The notes: generated by a model not told the origin, from the sequence alone. A stretch of DNA of 64,000 bases from Isoetes taiwanensis (GCA_021234155.1 JAJEKV010000001.1:515736-579735); one strand, 5' to 3'; shown: positions 10,283 to 21,448, counted from the first letter of the stretch. Program-made: numbers and translations.

Positions 10283-11273
10283 TCCTTTATTATAAAGTTT
10301 TAGTGTATGTCGTGCATAAAACCCTAAAATTTTGACGGCTCAGATTTGATCTTAAATTTAGTTCGACGGGCCAGACAGACTCCCGTTCTTTTTCTTGCGA
10401 ACCCGTAGGGCATCAAGAGGCTGGATAGCAAGTCGAAGGTTTTACAAGAGAGGTTTTTATGATGATTTGGCGATGATTTCCTTAGGATTCGCTGGGATGG
10501 CTTATCTTTACAAGGCAGGGTTTTATGATTGAAAGCTTCTGGATAAATTTCGCATCAGTGGCGCTTATTACTGTGTTTTGAGTGGGCTAGATTCTCTGCA
10601 TTCGATATAACAAGTAAGATCAAGATTTCCATGGGTGTAGCAGTAAGCAGAGAGTCCCTGAAGTGACCAGTTTCAAATATTTGGGGTTAATCGGCACTGA
10701 CGAATGTTAAGTCTGGGATTTCGGCAGAGGCTTCCATCACCATTTAATGTTAAGTCTTCCATTTCGGACGAGAGGTTGCTGAAGCGAGGGGGTAGAATCC
10801 AATAGGTAAATCGGTTCGAAAGCAATGGCTCACGGTCCAAAGTTTCTGGTTTGGTCGGTTGAGAATTTTCGCGAATGTAAACATGGAATATCAAACACTA
10901 TTTTTCTCCTTCAACAACTCAAAAGGTGGATGTTCTTCTTGCAGGGTAAATCCTGGGCGTGTGCCTTCTTTAAATGGCTTCATCTTTGCTTTTAGCAGAG
11001 GCTTCGAATTGCATTTGTTGGACTAACGTACTGCTATAGTCAATAGCCAGTTTTACACCAGGTAGCAAACCGTATTCTTTATTACCTACCATTGTTTCAA
11101 ACCTATTACTCTTTTATCTATTGCATCTTTTCCTTCTTACCTATTGTTTTTATACTGTATGATTTTTAAATGTCCATCCACCTTTCTGAGCTAGAATGCT
11201 AAAACTTGAAGGGTCTGGACAAATGTGGTTTCTCCTCAATCTTTTTGCCTGATCACTTTTGTGCTTTCTGAAG

Positions 11274-11729
11274 GTAACAGACCCATCCTGCATGGTAGAG
11301 GCAATTTTGGCAGGGATATTCACACTTTTTATTTCCACCTTCCATCGGATCTTAAGAAATGGCCGCCTGAAGCATTCCAGATGGATTTTTTTGTAATGCA
11401 GTATGCCCTTCTTTTTTATCTTTGTTGAGCTGCGTTTTATATGAATATGCAGTGTCTTAGTCAAGCTTTTATTGCTTATGTACTGCCAGGTTATGGGATG
11501 TATAACTTTGGCAGCCGCTTGCAAAGGTTGGTGCCATACTTTTGCATTTGGAATTGGTTCCTTTGGGCACCCAAATTGCTCAAAACAGAGCATCCACATT
11601 TCTGGAATGGCGTTCTGGTTTTGTCCTCCTGCATCCACACATTTCCATACAAAGTCTGGATGGTTGTCTTTGAGATCAATATGAGACCTTGCCAACAGTG
11701 GAATGCAAAGCCTGACCAAGAGATGGAAG
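11274..11729 (+). pseudogene. Probable captured host exons inside Helitron H1
   Basis: Two exon-like blocks are visible. 11490-11729 is preceded by a pyrimidine-rich stretch ending TACTGCCAG and followed by GTAAGT, a consensus donor. Its open frame (GYGMYNFGSRLQRLVPY ... AKPDQEMEG) has no stop. 11274-11392 is preceded by TTTCTGAAG and followed by GTAATG; its frame includes GNFGRDIHTFYFHLPSDLKK. I do not recognise either protein sequence. Helitrons are known to capture host gene fragments with introns, which is the inferred origin. A long open frame also exists on the opposite strand at 11821-11150, but it lacks matching splice signals. Confidence 0.45.
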
Positions 11730-14700
11730 GTAAGTAATAGACGTATGATTGGTTTTTTATTGCCATATTTGTTGTAAATTAGTTCAGATTTCTTGCCTTT
11801 TACAACTAATTTTATTGACATCTGTTTGAAGCAAGACGTAGAGGTTTTCTTCTGGCACTTTGTTTTGCTTCTATCTCATGTGGATTTGTTTTCTCATCTT
11901 TGTTTTCGACATGCAGGTCAAACATATTCTTCTTGCTTACAATTAGATATCTACTCAAGCATGAAATAAAAGGTACATCATACATTAGAACACACCATTT
12001 TTCCGCTTCTTTTTTTTATTCACATTGTTGTTTAATGTGGAATTATCATAAAGATTTTATTATCATGTTAAATCGGGGTTATGTGATATATTGTGCCATG
12101 CTAATACATCCGCCCTTCCTCATTCGTCCCGAAGTTCGGATGTTAGCTTGCTTTATGTTCTATGCATATATGTTTGATGACATGGTTCTCTTTGCAAACC
12201 ATTGACTTTATATGAAAATGTGCGTGCTTCCCTGTATGTCCGGATCTATATAAAACATCCCATATTTTGGGCTCTTCGATGCCCTTCTTCTTTTCTTCAA
12301 CCTATTGGTACCACTCAATCCGGGTAATAAAATGTCTTAGGGAGGTTATTTTGCATATCCTACTTTTTATGTTTATGTAGAAATTTGTAGCTTCATACAT
12401 TTTGTTGGAGACAATTCCTTAGTAAAGACCATATACTAGAATAAAAAACAAAATATAAACTGAATGAATTAAATGAATTAGGATTTAGTTGCAAGGTGTA
12501 GATTTGTGAATGTTCCAGATAGTTTTCAATATAAGGGGACGTTGCAGGTGTATCTGGAGTTGTTCAACTGCAAGAGAAACTACTTCTATCTTCTTAACTA
12601 CTCTCAAAGAATTATTATTTGTCATGAAAAGTCAAATAATAAAAATTCAAGGCTTAAATTTTATTTGGCACTCCTTTTGCAAGAATGGAACATATTTGGC
12701 ATGCCTTCTTTGTCCATATAGTCGATGTAAAGTAAATTGAATTTATTACAAAATTGTACAAAGTTGTTCATGTGAGTTGGGGGAATTTATTATAGAATTG
12801 TACAAAATATTTGAATATGCATAAAAAGGCTTAAAATGTGAGGCGGGAACTTAGAGTTGTCTAACCAAGAGCAATTGTAACTATTGTACAGAGCACTACA
12901 TTTTAGTAGTTAGTACCCCGCAAATTGTAAGTCTTTGATACTTCTGCTTCCTATTATCTATTTGGAATCTCGCCCATGAGTTAACAAGACCCATAACATT
13001 TTGGTCTTCCAAATTGCATTCTCGATACATTTGCACGGTCTTTTCAATTGCATTTCTGATACATTTGCATGGTCTCGCTTTGAAGAGAATAATTGCATTA
13101 ATTTATCCTTCATTAGGTGTGTTGAAAGCTCATATATATCTTCAAAGGATATGGGTTGGCAAGAAGCGTAAGTTTTGCTTACTCTAAATCCATCGTAATT
13201 TCAAACTGTGTTAGCACCAGACATAATCTTCTTTTATGCAATTTATTACAATGCATTTCCTTCAATGAGCTATTTTTCTCTTATTATCACTCACCCGAGT
13301 GGCTTAATTTATTGTTGTACAAAGTATGTTGGTGACTAACAATATAGAAATTGTGAAACCATTGAGTGGGACCATTTTAGTCCTACAGATATGGAAACAA
13401 AGTAGTGAGATTTGTTAAACTACAAGTACAATTGATAGAAGACATCCAGATTCAAAATCATATCAATGCTCTTCGAAAAAGAGTCCATTTCATAAAGTGG
13501 TATGTTAGCATAAAGTTAACATACCATTGAGATAAATATGCACAAACGTTTGTATGTAGGGCTAAAGTTCTAACTGCCCACGTTACCTTTTGTGTGCCTC
13601 TAAAAACAACAATGATAAGGAAAAAAAAACAGGCCAAGGAAAACCACCATCCCAACTTTGTAATCGAGCTTGGCTTTTATAGTAATGTGAAAAATTAATA
13701 CATTAGCAAGGGTTCAAATCCCATGGGCATAACAACTAAAAAAAAAGTATGGCATAATAGCAACTAAAATTATTGTGAAGGCAACTACGAGTAATAATTA
13801 ACAACTTCCCAAAAAAATTGTCTCATTGCCTCATCAAAAAAATTGTCTCATTGAAAAATGAAAAGCATCTAGCCTTAAAGGGTCGCCCAAGAAAAACTCT
13901 TAGAAGATAAGTAGGGACACCTTCCATGACCATGTCTTCGGAGCAAAGAGCATATTGTATAAGACAATATCAACATTCTGGGTTGCTATATTGTTGCTAT
14001 AGTGATCGAAGGATCCAAATTCATGTCTCTTTGTCAACGGCCCAAATTTATGCCCTTTTTCCTTCTAATCAAAACATCAACCTACGCACCATGAGTTGAT
14101 GCGAGGAGAACACTATCTAACAACATGAGAAAAAATGCAAGAGATTTAAAAAAAAAAAAAGGGGAACAAATTAAAGAAGTGGAAGGGCTTTTAGGAAGAA
14201 AACAATGGAAATTCATCAAAAAAGTCTAGACTCAATCTAAGGGCACCTCGATGCACATGCATTTGCTTAACCTCTAATACGCCGATTAACAAACATAGAA
14301 GACAATAAGAAGTCTTGCCAATGCATCAAGCTGTTCTAGGCCCAAGGACACAAATGTGGAAGCTTCTGAGAGAGTGATGAATTGGAAAGCAAGCTAGACA
14401 CTGAATTAAAGGATAATGCATGAGTGGTGAGCCAAGACCTCAATATCATCATTTGCCTTAACATTTACAGTCCATTAACTTATGCTCAAAGAACTGGCAC
14501 TGGCACCGTTACTACAAGCAGCAAACCACAATTGTGCTCCCGGATCCTGATTTTCTTCCTGGTTACTAGAACCTCCCTTTTTTCTCTTTCTATATAGACA
14601 CACTTTGCAGTCTAGAGCTGGCCAAGCGATCCGAGACATCAAAGCAAAAACCAATTTTGTCTATGCATCTTAGGGCGAGGCAGTTCTCAACAGTAATCCC

Positions 14701-14750
14701 TACTTTTCTGAATTTCTTTCTTCTGAATTTCATATACAATCACATAGAAA

Positions 14751-14767
14751 GCCCACCAACGGTGGGC
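14751..14767 (+). repeat. Second terminator-like hairpin upstream of the Helitron H1 3' end
   Basis: GCCCACC-AAC-GGTGGGC forms a 7-bp stem with the same AAC loop as the true Helitron terminator at 14915-14931. It is followed by AATTTTCTAT and no CTRR. It may be a decayed earlier terminator. Confidence 0.55.
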
Positions 14768-14942
14768 AATTTTCTATTTAAATTAATAACATAAAATATC
14801 ACAGAGCGCCCCACTGTACATACACACACAACCATTACAAAAATAACAAAGAGGCATAGTTTGGACATGTTTTCCTCATTGTGGCCCAAAAATATTTATA
14901 GGCTCTCAACTTACGCCCAGCAACGCTGGGCACCGTTACTAG

Positions 14943-15460
14943 TACCTTCATAAAGTCTTGCACAAACTCCTTGAAGGCTTGCGTAATAACCCGTTGGAAT
15001 GTGGCCGGAGCGTTACATAAACCAAAAGGCATCACCGATAAGCGTAAAGTTCCCCAAATAGTTACAAATGTTGTCTTCTCCCTATCTTCCGGTCTAATCA
15101 ATACTTGGTTATATCCCGAGAATCCATCCATAAATGAATAAACCTCTTGACCCGCTCATCACAAAGATCTAACACTTCGTCTGCGGAAGGGAATAGGAAA
15201 ATGGTCTTTTTCGAAAGTAGCTTCGCTCAACTTTCGATAATCAACACATACACGATTTTCAAATTTTTCTTATACACACACACACGATAGGTGATACCCA
15301 TTCACTATAATTCAGGGTAGATAAAGCCAACCTTAAGCAGACTTATCAATCTCCTCCTTAACGGCTTTGGCAAATTTAGGATTAAGTCTATAAGGCTTTT
15401 GCACTACAGTTTAGCATTAGCATGGAGCTCAATCTTATGCATACATAAGGATCTGATTAA
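14943..15460 (-). pseudogene. First half of RT, gypsy element B
   Basis: The open frame 15131 leftwards starts MDGFSGYNQVLIRPEDREKT and continues through TFVTIWGT, VMPFGLCNAPATFQRVI and QAFKEFVQDFMKV, the classic RT palm, then runs into the Helitron at 14943. To the right, 15460-15140 still encodes fragments of the RT N-terminus (a GFIYPEL-W-VSPIV-like stretch, then KDHFPIPF) but with many indels. The primer-grip and catalytic blocks continue at 10282. Confidence 0.9.
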
Positions 15461-15466
15461 TCCCCT

Positions 15467-15793
15467 TCAAATCATCATATGACCACGCAAAGATGTCCCC
15501 GATATTTTGAAAATAAGGCTGACACAATTGTCATACAAATCCCCAGTGACATAATCCCCTAATTTTATTGTCTTTACTTCTCCTCCTTTCCCGAGGTTAA
15601 TTTCTTGCACCTTGGGAGGTTGTGAGAAGGTTTCATATTGACTAATTTCATGCGCAGGCTTCTTTTCCACCTTGATCTCTTGAATTGTGCACTTCGTGAA
15701 ATAATCAGGATATTTATCTTGTTTAATATCTTCTTCTTCTTCTTCCTCACATTCTTTCTCCACTTCAACTTGGTTAACATCTATAACACCCAT
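15467..15793 (-). CDS. Acidic linker between protease and RT, gypsy element B
   Basis: An open frame of about 108 codons with an acidic run (ECEEEEEEDIKQDKYPDYF) and a Lys-rich C-terminal half. It lies between the protease and RT domains of the same polyprotein and has no recognised domain. Such charged linkers are common in plant gypsy Pol, so I treat it as part of the Pol frame rather than a separate gene. Confidence 0.55.
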   Translation of the reverse strand: MGVIDVNQVEVEKECEEEEEEDIKQDKYPDYFTKCTIQEIKVEKKPAHEISQYETFSQPPKVQEINLGKGGEVKTIKLGDYVTGDLYDNCVSLIFKISGTSLRGHMMI

Positions 15794-15835
15794 GAAATTT
15801 AGAATTGTATCCTCCGGATCTACAATCGGCCATCA

Positions 15836-16339
15836 TTAACTCGCAGACACACCTTCTTCTTTTAAGGTCATATCCTCTTGTGGCTCACTAGAGGATGCTA
15901 CATTCGCATATGCACTATCTGGATTATAATCGTCATCACTACTTTCACTATCATCGTCACTGGAATCAGATTCTACTTCAAATTGTGCAACAGCTTTTGG
16001 CATTTCACTCACTCTAATTTCCACCCTCTTATTTCCATCACCAATAACTAAAATCCCTCTATGCCAATCGTGTATTGCTCTGGCCTGCAACAACCATGGT
16101 CGGCCTAATAATAATGGATAAGAACATACCGTGGTGGTACATTTCAGAACTACATAATCTACATAGAACACAAGATTTGCAATCATGGTTTTTACACCGG
16201 TAATCATGCCTAAAGGTTTTACTGCCTCTCGATCAGCCATCCTTACTCTAAAAAATAAATGAGGAGAAGGTGCGTGTAGGTCTAATCTTGAAGAGTTTCT
16301 TCCTTCGCATAATGTTAACCCCAGATCCCCCACAATCAT
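15836..16339 (-). CDS. Aspartic-protease region of Pol, gypsy element B
   Basis: About 167 codons. FFRVRMADREAVKPLGMI and CSYPLLLGRPWLLQARAIHDW followed by HRGILVIG match plant gypsy protease domains, whose C-terminal half reads ...ADk..vkPlG ... LGRPWL..a.aihdw... The catalytic Asp lies upstream (about 16340-16400), outside this frame. A highly acidic Ser/Asp-rich tail (SDSSDDDSESSDDDYNPD) follows. Frameshifts separate it from the gag and RT frames. Confidence 0.8.
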   Translation of the reverse strand: MIVGDLGLTLCEGRNSSRLDLHAPSPHLFFRVRMADREAVKPLGMITGVKTMIANLVFYVDYVVLKCTTTVCSYPLLLGRPWLLQARAIHDWHRGILVIGDGNKRVEIRVSEMPKAVAQFEVESDSSDDDSESSDDDYNPDSAYANVASSSEPQEDMTLKEEGVSAS

Positions 16340-16988
16340 GTGAGTAATCTAGCCCTAAATCCCCTATAACAACATGCACGGATGGCTATTTCATATCAAA
16401 CAAAGAGGGCCATATGGAATTAACAGATCACGCCATTTTGCAATCGAGAGTCCGCAACCACTTCCTTTCTACATGGAGGGGATAAAGACAACAACATGTG
16501 TAAAAGTGATAGTGGGTCTAATATTGCCTAAATCAGCCAATATATCATAAGTAGGCATGTCTTTAGAAAGTTTCAGAAATTTTCTTATATTTCCTTCTAC
16601 TCCTTGGTTTCCTAGGTTGCTCTCCGCACTCTTTCTCGCTTTGGAAAAGAGGAGTTTCCTCGTGATCCATAATGCCTTTAAGTTCTTTAAATGTGGGTGT
16701 GTCATGCAAAGTCTCTTGGGGTGTGTTTTGGGTGTCACCCAATCCTAAGAATTCGGCTTTTCAAATCTCACACGCCTACTCCTCCTTTGATTATTAGGAT
16801 TTAATTGCATCCGATAGATAGGGCATGAGTTTTCCTCTATTGGTTCACATAAATTAGAGTCAAGGATTTTTTCTTTCCCCTTAGATCCGCTTTTCCATAG
16901 ATGGGCGGCAATACATGTGGACACCTATCTTGTGAGTGTAACCCTCGGTATTGCAAATGCCACAAACGGGTTCAAATCCCACTTCTTT

Positions 16989-17395
16989 TCATGGATTGGG
17001 ACAATTAGGAGCTATGTGTCCCTCTTCCTCGCATCTGAAACATCTAATAGGTTGTTGGGACCTTGATTGTCTTGGTGTTGGCCTTGAGAACCTATTGGGT
17101 GTTTTATTTCTCCCTTGTGTAGATGGATTAGCAAAGATAAACAGAACTAATGGCGGCATTTGTCCACCATCTACCATAGTGGGTTGGATATAATAGCTAG
17201 GGGTGCTAGACGGTTTTGAGACAACAGGTCTCACATTTGTCCTTGCTGGATCAACTCTCCTATCTTGCTGGAAATAACAGTCATTATCATTATGGTTACT
17301 CCTACGACAATAATTGCACCATGTCCTAGGCTTGGTCAAAGGACACTCATTGGGAAAATGACCATAACCTTGACATTGAACACACCATACATTTC
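16989..17395 (-). CDS. Nucleocapsid with three CCHC zinc knuckles, gypsy element B
   Basis: Three zinc knuckles bind the element RNA. The first, CVQCQGYGHFPNEC, lies at about 17380-17340; then CNYCRRSNHNDNDC (about 17318-17277) and CFRCEEEGHIAPNC (about 17042-17001) follow. All have C-x2-C-x4-H-x4-C spacing. The stretch between knuckles 2 and 3 is Pro/Arg/Ser-rich. Three knuckles are more than the one or two usual in plant gypsy Gag. The capsid part lies to the right at 18131-17883. Confidence 0.8.
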
Positions 17396-17882
17396 TACGG
17401 GGCTTGGGCTCTAAATTACGAGGTGTTCTAATTGCGGATAACCGCTACCCAACTCCTTTTTCAACACCTCATCAATAGTTTGCCTAATAGTTGTCCCAAG
17501 ATCAGATATAGGAGGCTGATTTGGAGCTATTTGTGGCTGCACCAACCCTCTAGAAGTTGTTCAAGTAAGGCATTCTACTATAATCAACTAATTGAGGGGA
17601 TGCATAATGGACATGTATGTCCGGAATATTAGGTGTAGCAAATAAGCACTTTTGCCCCATTGGCGCATAGAAACTAGGGATGCTTGTCATATTAGCATTC
17701 ATTTGTGGGTTTCTCATATAATTCATCCGCCAGTTCTAGTTGGGATGCAATTTTAATTGTCCGCTTCTAAGGACGTAGGGGACTGTGATTTTACATAAAA
17801 AGCTCATGTGGCTAGGAAGTCCTTTAGTAAACCATCTAATCGATATTCGACATCCGGTGGTTTAGGTTTCTTACCCAAGAGT

Positions 17883-18215
17883 CTACTTAAATCTATTAAC
17901 ATAACTTTGAATAGACTCGTTTGGCAACATGGTGAAGTCTTGTAATTGGTCATCCGGCCTATCTATAAACCCCGCAGGTCTAAAAGTTTCTAGAAATGCT
18001 TCTTCCAATTCCTTCCAAGTAGCATAAGTGGTATTCTTCAATGAGTGGCTTATACCACTCAAGCTCCACCCATCAACGTGGCTGGGAACCATCTTAATCG
18101 CCTGTGTTTGTATTCTCTTGATTTGCCTCACTCACCGTGAAGAAAATGGCTAACATGTGCATCGGGGTCTTCTCCCTACCGACCACTAAAAGTGCCATAG
18201 CGCATGCGGCTGATT
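17883..18215 (-). CDS. Gag capsid domain, gypsy element B (partial)
   Basis: The frame 18131-17883 contains ATWKELEEAFLETFRPAGF and LQDFTMLPNESIQSYVNRFK, the core of the plant retrotransposon Gag domain (W..l...F...F.......l..l.q...Esv..Y..rF). An upstream frame starting at about 18235 (MSTSTVKSAACAMALL) may be the N-terminus; a frameshift near 18135 joins them. Downstream the frame breaks before the zinc knuckles. Confidence 0.8.
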
Positions 18216-18671
18216 TAACCGTTGATGTGCTCATATTTTGTGTATTTTGTGAACCGTGATTTTCGAATGGCTAGTCCTATGGAATAGTGTTTTTAACTCA
18301 AGATCTTCCTCCTCTTGTTGTTCTTTGGCGTCTATTATATCTCTTGTCTTAATCGAGCTTGCTTCACTCTTTTTGCTCTTTAGTGAATAATGGATTCATA
18401 CATCACGTGTTTTATTATGGGTGGCATGTCCCATCTATAATGATTGGCACTCTCGCTCTTCCTTTTAGCATGGCTTCTATCCCCATTTACTATTCCCTGA
18501 AGTTTTCCCTCTTTCAATCTCTTAACATAATTTATTCAGCAGCAAGTATGCAAGCAATTATTCAGACAAGCAATAATAATTATTAATCATTCCCGGTTCT
18601 GTCCAGATGCAAGGTTTATGCATGAGATAATCTCGCTCACTCTAAGCACGGTAAGAGTTAAGCCACCAAAT

Positions 18672-18806
18672 ATCTTCAAATTAACATTCAAATATGCCAA
18701 ATATGTCACCTTTATGCAATTTAACATGGTAAGATCACATGGCATTGCTCGCTTGATCACGTTTTCACCCAAAATGCATAATTTTGAACAAACTATTCCT
18801 TCTACA
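18672..18806 (-). repeat. 135-bp near-identical copy of the element A LTR 5' end
   Basis: This segment matches 6947-7081 with a single mismatch (CACCTTT versus CACTTTT), and similarity stops abruptly at both ends. The right end (TGTAGAAGG on the minus strand) is the LTR start of element A. It lies upstream of the gag of element B. Confidence 0.85.
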
Positions 18807-19930
18807 ATAGACAAAGATCAGCACATCACATAGGGGATCCTACCCAAGGCTCAGACTCAAGGGATGACTGACGGCTTGGGTCTCCAGAGTTCATTGCAGA
18901 CAGAATTCATGGCAATGGATTTGGCTGGCATATGAACATGGCTTAGGGTTGTCCACTCCATCCGCCCCTCAGGTGCACACTTTGCGAGTGGTTCGAAAAG
19001 TGTCGGGACTGACCGTAGCCCTCACGGGATGCATAGCCAAGAGGGCTACTCCCGGGCTCATCTTCCCAGATTCCGATGGGGCGGTAGGGATCACTCCCTC
19101 CAGAGATCTACATGCTGACCGAAGGTGACTAGAGGGCCACGCCCAGATATCTGACCGGGAACCCACTGGAAGGTGAACACCACCCCACCTGGTGTCGAGC
19201 CCATGCCTTGCCCGCACGCAGTTGGCAAGCCATTGGACCTAGTCACAATGGTTCCGGTAGGCCTTTACACACCGGAGGAACCGCTCAAGAGTCGGGACAT
19301 GAACCTCCCTTCTCGGCCGGTCTGGCCCCTTCACCCACATCCCCAGTGTGGCTCTTGTGCACAAAGCCGAATCTACAAGGTGTGCTAGAGAGGCTACTCT
19401 AGGAGCATCAACTACAAAGCTTTAGGTCTCTACCCCCCTTCCCAATACAAGGAGTTCATAGAGGTACATCATCCATATACTTCACAGAGAACTAAAGAAC
19501 TAGATCTAATCTACAACATAGAGTTAGGTTCTTTAGTTAGAATCTGCTATCTAGAGATCTAGAGGGCTGCTATGGGCAATTTAATAGGCTAAACCTACTG
19601 ATTCTATGACTAAAATAGGGTTTAGACTATCTAATTGGCCAAATACCTGATCCTTGAGGGGCTCCTCCTGACCTGAGCTCGACCATCCTGCTGAGACGCT
19701 CGAATCAAGGGAAACTAAGGATGCAATTCTCCCGAGGTAGATGGGATGCGGTTTTAATTTGTTGAGGCAGCCAAAGCGTAGTTCAAGCCCTAAAAATCGA
19801 AAAATTGGGCTAGTTAGGGTTTCCTACCCTATATAGACAAGGGGGTTGGCTAGGGTTTCCAATTATCCCCTTTTGGCATGTGGGATAATTGGAAATGGGC
19901 CCACTTGCCTTTAAGGGCTAGGTGGCCAAA
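18807..19930. other. No gene recognised
   Basis: About 1.1 kb with short frames on both strands, none recognisable. It includes a GC-richer part (18960-19380) and AT-rich flanks. Its position beside the 135-bp LTR piece suggests degraded LTR or flanking transposon DNA, but nothing confirms this. Confidence 0.4.
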
Positions 19931-19937
19931 TGTGCAC

Positions 19938-20100
19938 ACATGGAAATGTGTGCCCACATTAATGTGTACATTGGAAAATGTGCACATTAATTGCACCTAT
20001 GGGTGTGGCCCACTTGGATTGAAGTGTCCACTTGGAAATGTGTGCTCCATTAATGTGTACATTGGAAAATGTGCACATTAATAGTTGCACATATTTCTGG
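19938..20100. repeat. Tandem repeat, two copies of about 100 bp
   Basis: ATTAATGTGTACATTGGAAA followed by ATGTGCACATTAAT occurs at about 19959-19992 and again at 20054-20085, with shared flanking GGAAATGTGTG. The unit is itself rich in TGTGCACA-type inverted sequence. Confidence 0.7.
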
Positions 20101-20279
20101 CACGCTGCCCCCTAGGGCCACTCGCCTGGCTACACGCTAAGCGTACCGCCACCGGAGCTGGGTAATGCTGGGCGTGACGGTAAAGACGGGTATACGCCCT
20201 AGGGGTGATCTTTGTCCGAACGTCACATAGTTTTTCGGGTTTGAATTCTAAAGTTTTTTGTCACAACCAGGGCCCCTAA

Positions 20280-20294
20280 GGCCCCGAAGGGGCC
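20280..20294. repeat. GC hairpin next to an A7T7 run
   Basis: GGCCCC-GAA-GGGGCC forms a perfect 6-bp stem, followed by AAAAAAATTTTTTT. Its function is unknown. It resembles neither a Helitron end (no CTRR) nor any eukaryotic terminator I know. Confidence 0.4.
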
Positions 20295-20784
20295 AAAAAA
20301 ATTTTTTTGCAACACAAACCATTAACATCTAACATATAAAAATTAAATCCCCCAACACATAACAACCAACACATAACAACCATTGACATTAACAATCAAC
20401 ACATAACTACCATTGACATTAATTAACACAACCATTGGGTCCAACACATTTAAATTAAAATCCCCCTTAAGCCCCCTTTGGTTTGGGTGCATATTCACAC
20501 GGGGGGTGACTCCGGGCAACGAGAGCTGTTGGATAGGCATATTCGCCCCTTATTCTTTAATCTATACCGTACATAAAGTTCCTCGTTTGTGGGGTATGCA
20601 AGTACAAAATTTGCTATACTGTATAACAAGATTCGTAAAATACTATAAGATTTCAAGCAGAATACTATATGGTGTTGACTTAGAATACATTGTAAAGTGC
20701 TCAAAAGGTTCTTAATCGGGACGGGATATGTATATTGACGGTAGACATAAACACGCTTTTATATACCCACCATTTATGCTTCAG

Positions 20785-21396
20785 GGACGCTCTTCCTAAG
20801 AAGGATGATGAGGGAAGTGTCTTTTATACTACACTGAGGGACGCGGTCACAAATAATATCTCTCGTTTATGGCCTCCCCGCGGTATAGGGGAGTGGCCTG
20901 GCGCTTATGACCAACGCGAAATAGAGAGCGTCAAAAATAAAATGAAACAGAGTTTCCCAGAGATAGAAAAAGCAAAGGCGCGAAGCTGGAAGAAGCTCAC
21001 TTCGATGATGGGCGAGCTTATACGAAAAAGGAGGTACATGACCTAGTCATAGTCTTGTTTTTATTATTTTGATATGGCGTTGATCTATCGATTTATGTCA
21101 AAGGCACCATGTGGTCAAGGAACTGAAGCAGACTTGCGAAAAAGAAGGAGGCGATTGGTCAAAAGTCCCTAAACCACTTAATCTCCACAAGGAAGATATC
21201 AAGGTATTTCTTATTTTTTTTGTCATTCGTTCACTTTAACTTGTGATAATGTTGTGTGCCTTGCAATCAGATTGCATTCGAACGTGCAAAGGATCCAGAA
21301 AGCAAACATAGAGCTCGGACCGACAAAGCAACTAAAAGTGAGCGAAAGGCGTCTCATTTGGGATCCGGCGGTCGAAAAGGGTTTTTCCATAGATTC
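20785..21396 (+). CDS. Spliced fragment resembling plant En/Spm (Ptta) transposon proteins
   Basis: Three exons join in frame through GT-AG introns. 20785-21033 encodes SRLWPPRGIGEWPGAYDQ and SWKKLTSMMGELIRK and ends before GTACATG. 21104-21203 encodes HHVVKELKQTCEKEGGDW and ends before GTATTTC. 21271-21396 encodes FERAKDPESKHRARTDKATK and SHLGSGGRKGFFHRF, followed by GTAAGAGC. Both junctions keep the frame, which supports the model. The layout (tryptophan-rich part, basic helix, then a basic His/Gly/Ser stretch) recalls the Transposase_24 family (Ptta/En/Spm plant type); this is recall, not a search. Earlier exons are not identified. A LINE 3' end lies just downstream at 21449 and may have cut the gene. 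Confidence 0.5.
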
Positions 21397-21448
21397 GTAA
21401 GAGCTATATTAGTTCACATTAATTTTAATAAGAACTTTAAATGTCACT

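Larger units (their letters stand above)
10283..14942 (+). mobile_element. Helitron H1, complete non-autonomous, inserted in gypsy RT
   Basis: The 5' end is TCCTTTATTATAAAG at 10283. The 3' end is a 7-bp hairpin GCCCAGC-AAC-GCTGGGC (14915-14931) followed by ACCGTTA and CTAG (14939-14942). It is flanked by A (10282) and T (14943), the AT target of Helitrons, with no target duplication. Removing the 4660 bp joins the gypsy RT frame without losing a base: codon 14945-14943 is followed in frame by codon 10282-10280, one codon before the Leu-Asp-Asp catalytic box. No Rep/helicase is encoded. The interior holds apparent captured exons (11274-11392, 11490-11729). The same 5' and 3' ends recur in H2 (34629-38654) and H3 (28781-31727). 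Confidence 0.96.
8100..18250 (-). mobile_element. Ty3/gypsy LTR retrotransposon B, split by a Helitron
   Basis: A nearly full set of gypsy domains on the minus strand in the order gag (18215-17883), zinc knuckles (17395-16989), protease (16339-15836), RT (15460-14943 then 10282-9900), RNase H (9900-9500) and integrase (9310-8228). Protease before RT and integrase last is diagnostic of Ty3/gypsy. The polypurine tract AAAAGGGGGG lies at about 8118-8109. Helitron 10283-14942 interrupts RT; without it the internal region is about 5.5 kb. Many small indels show it is dead. LTRs could not be paired, and no primer-binding site was recognised between 18250 and 18670. Confidence 0.9.

Noticed and set aside
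11150-11821. Long minus-strand frame as a gene in Helitron H1
   Set aside because: The plus strand has matching acceptor and donor sites; the minus strand has none. No family is recognised.
20280-20310. Bacterial-type terminator (GC hairpin plus T run)
   Set aside because: The context is plant nuclear DNA, so an intrinsic bacterial terminator makes no sense. It is listed only as a hairpin.
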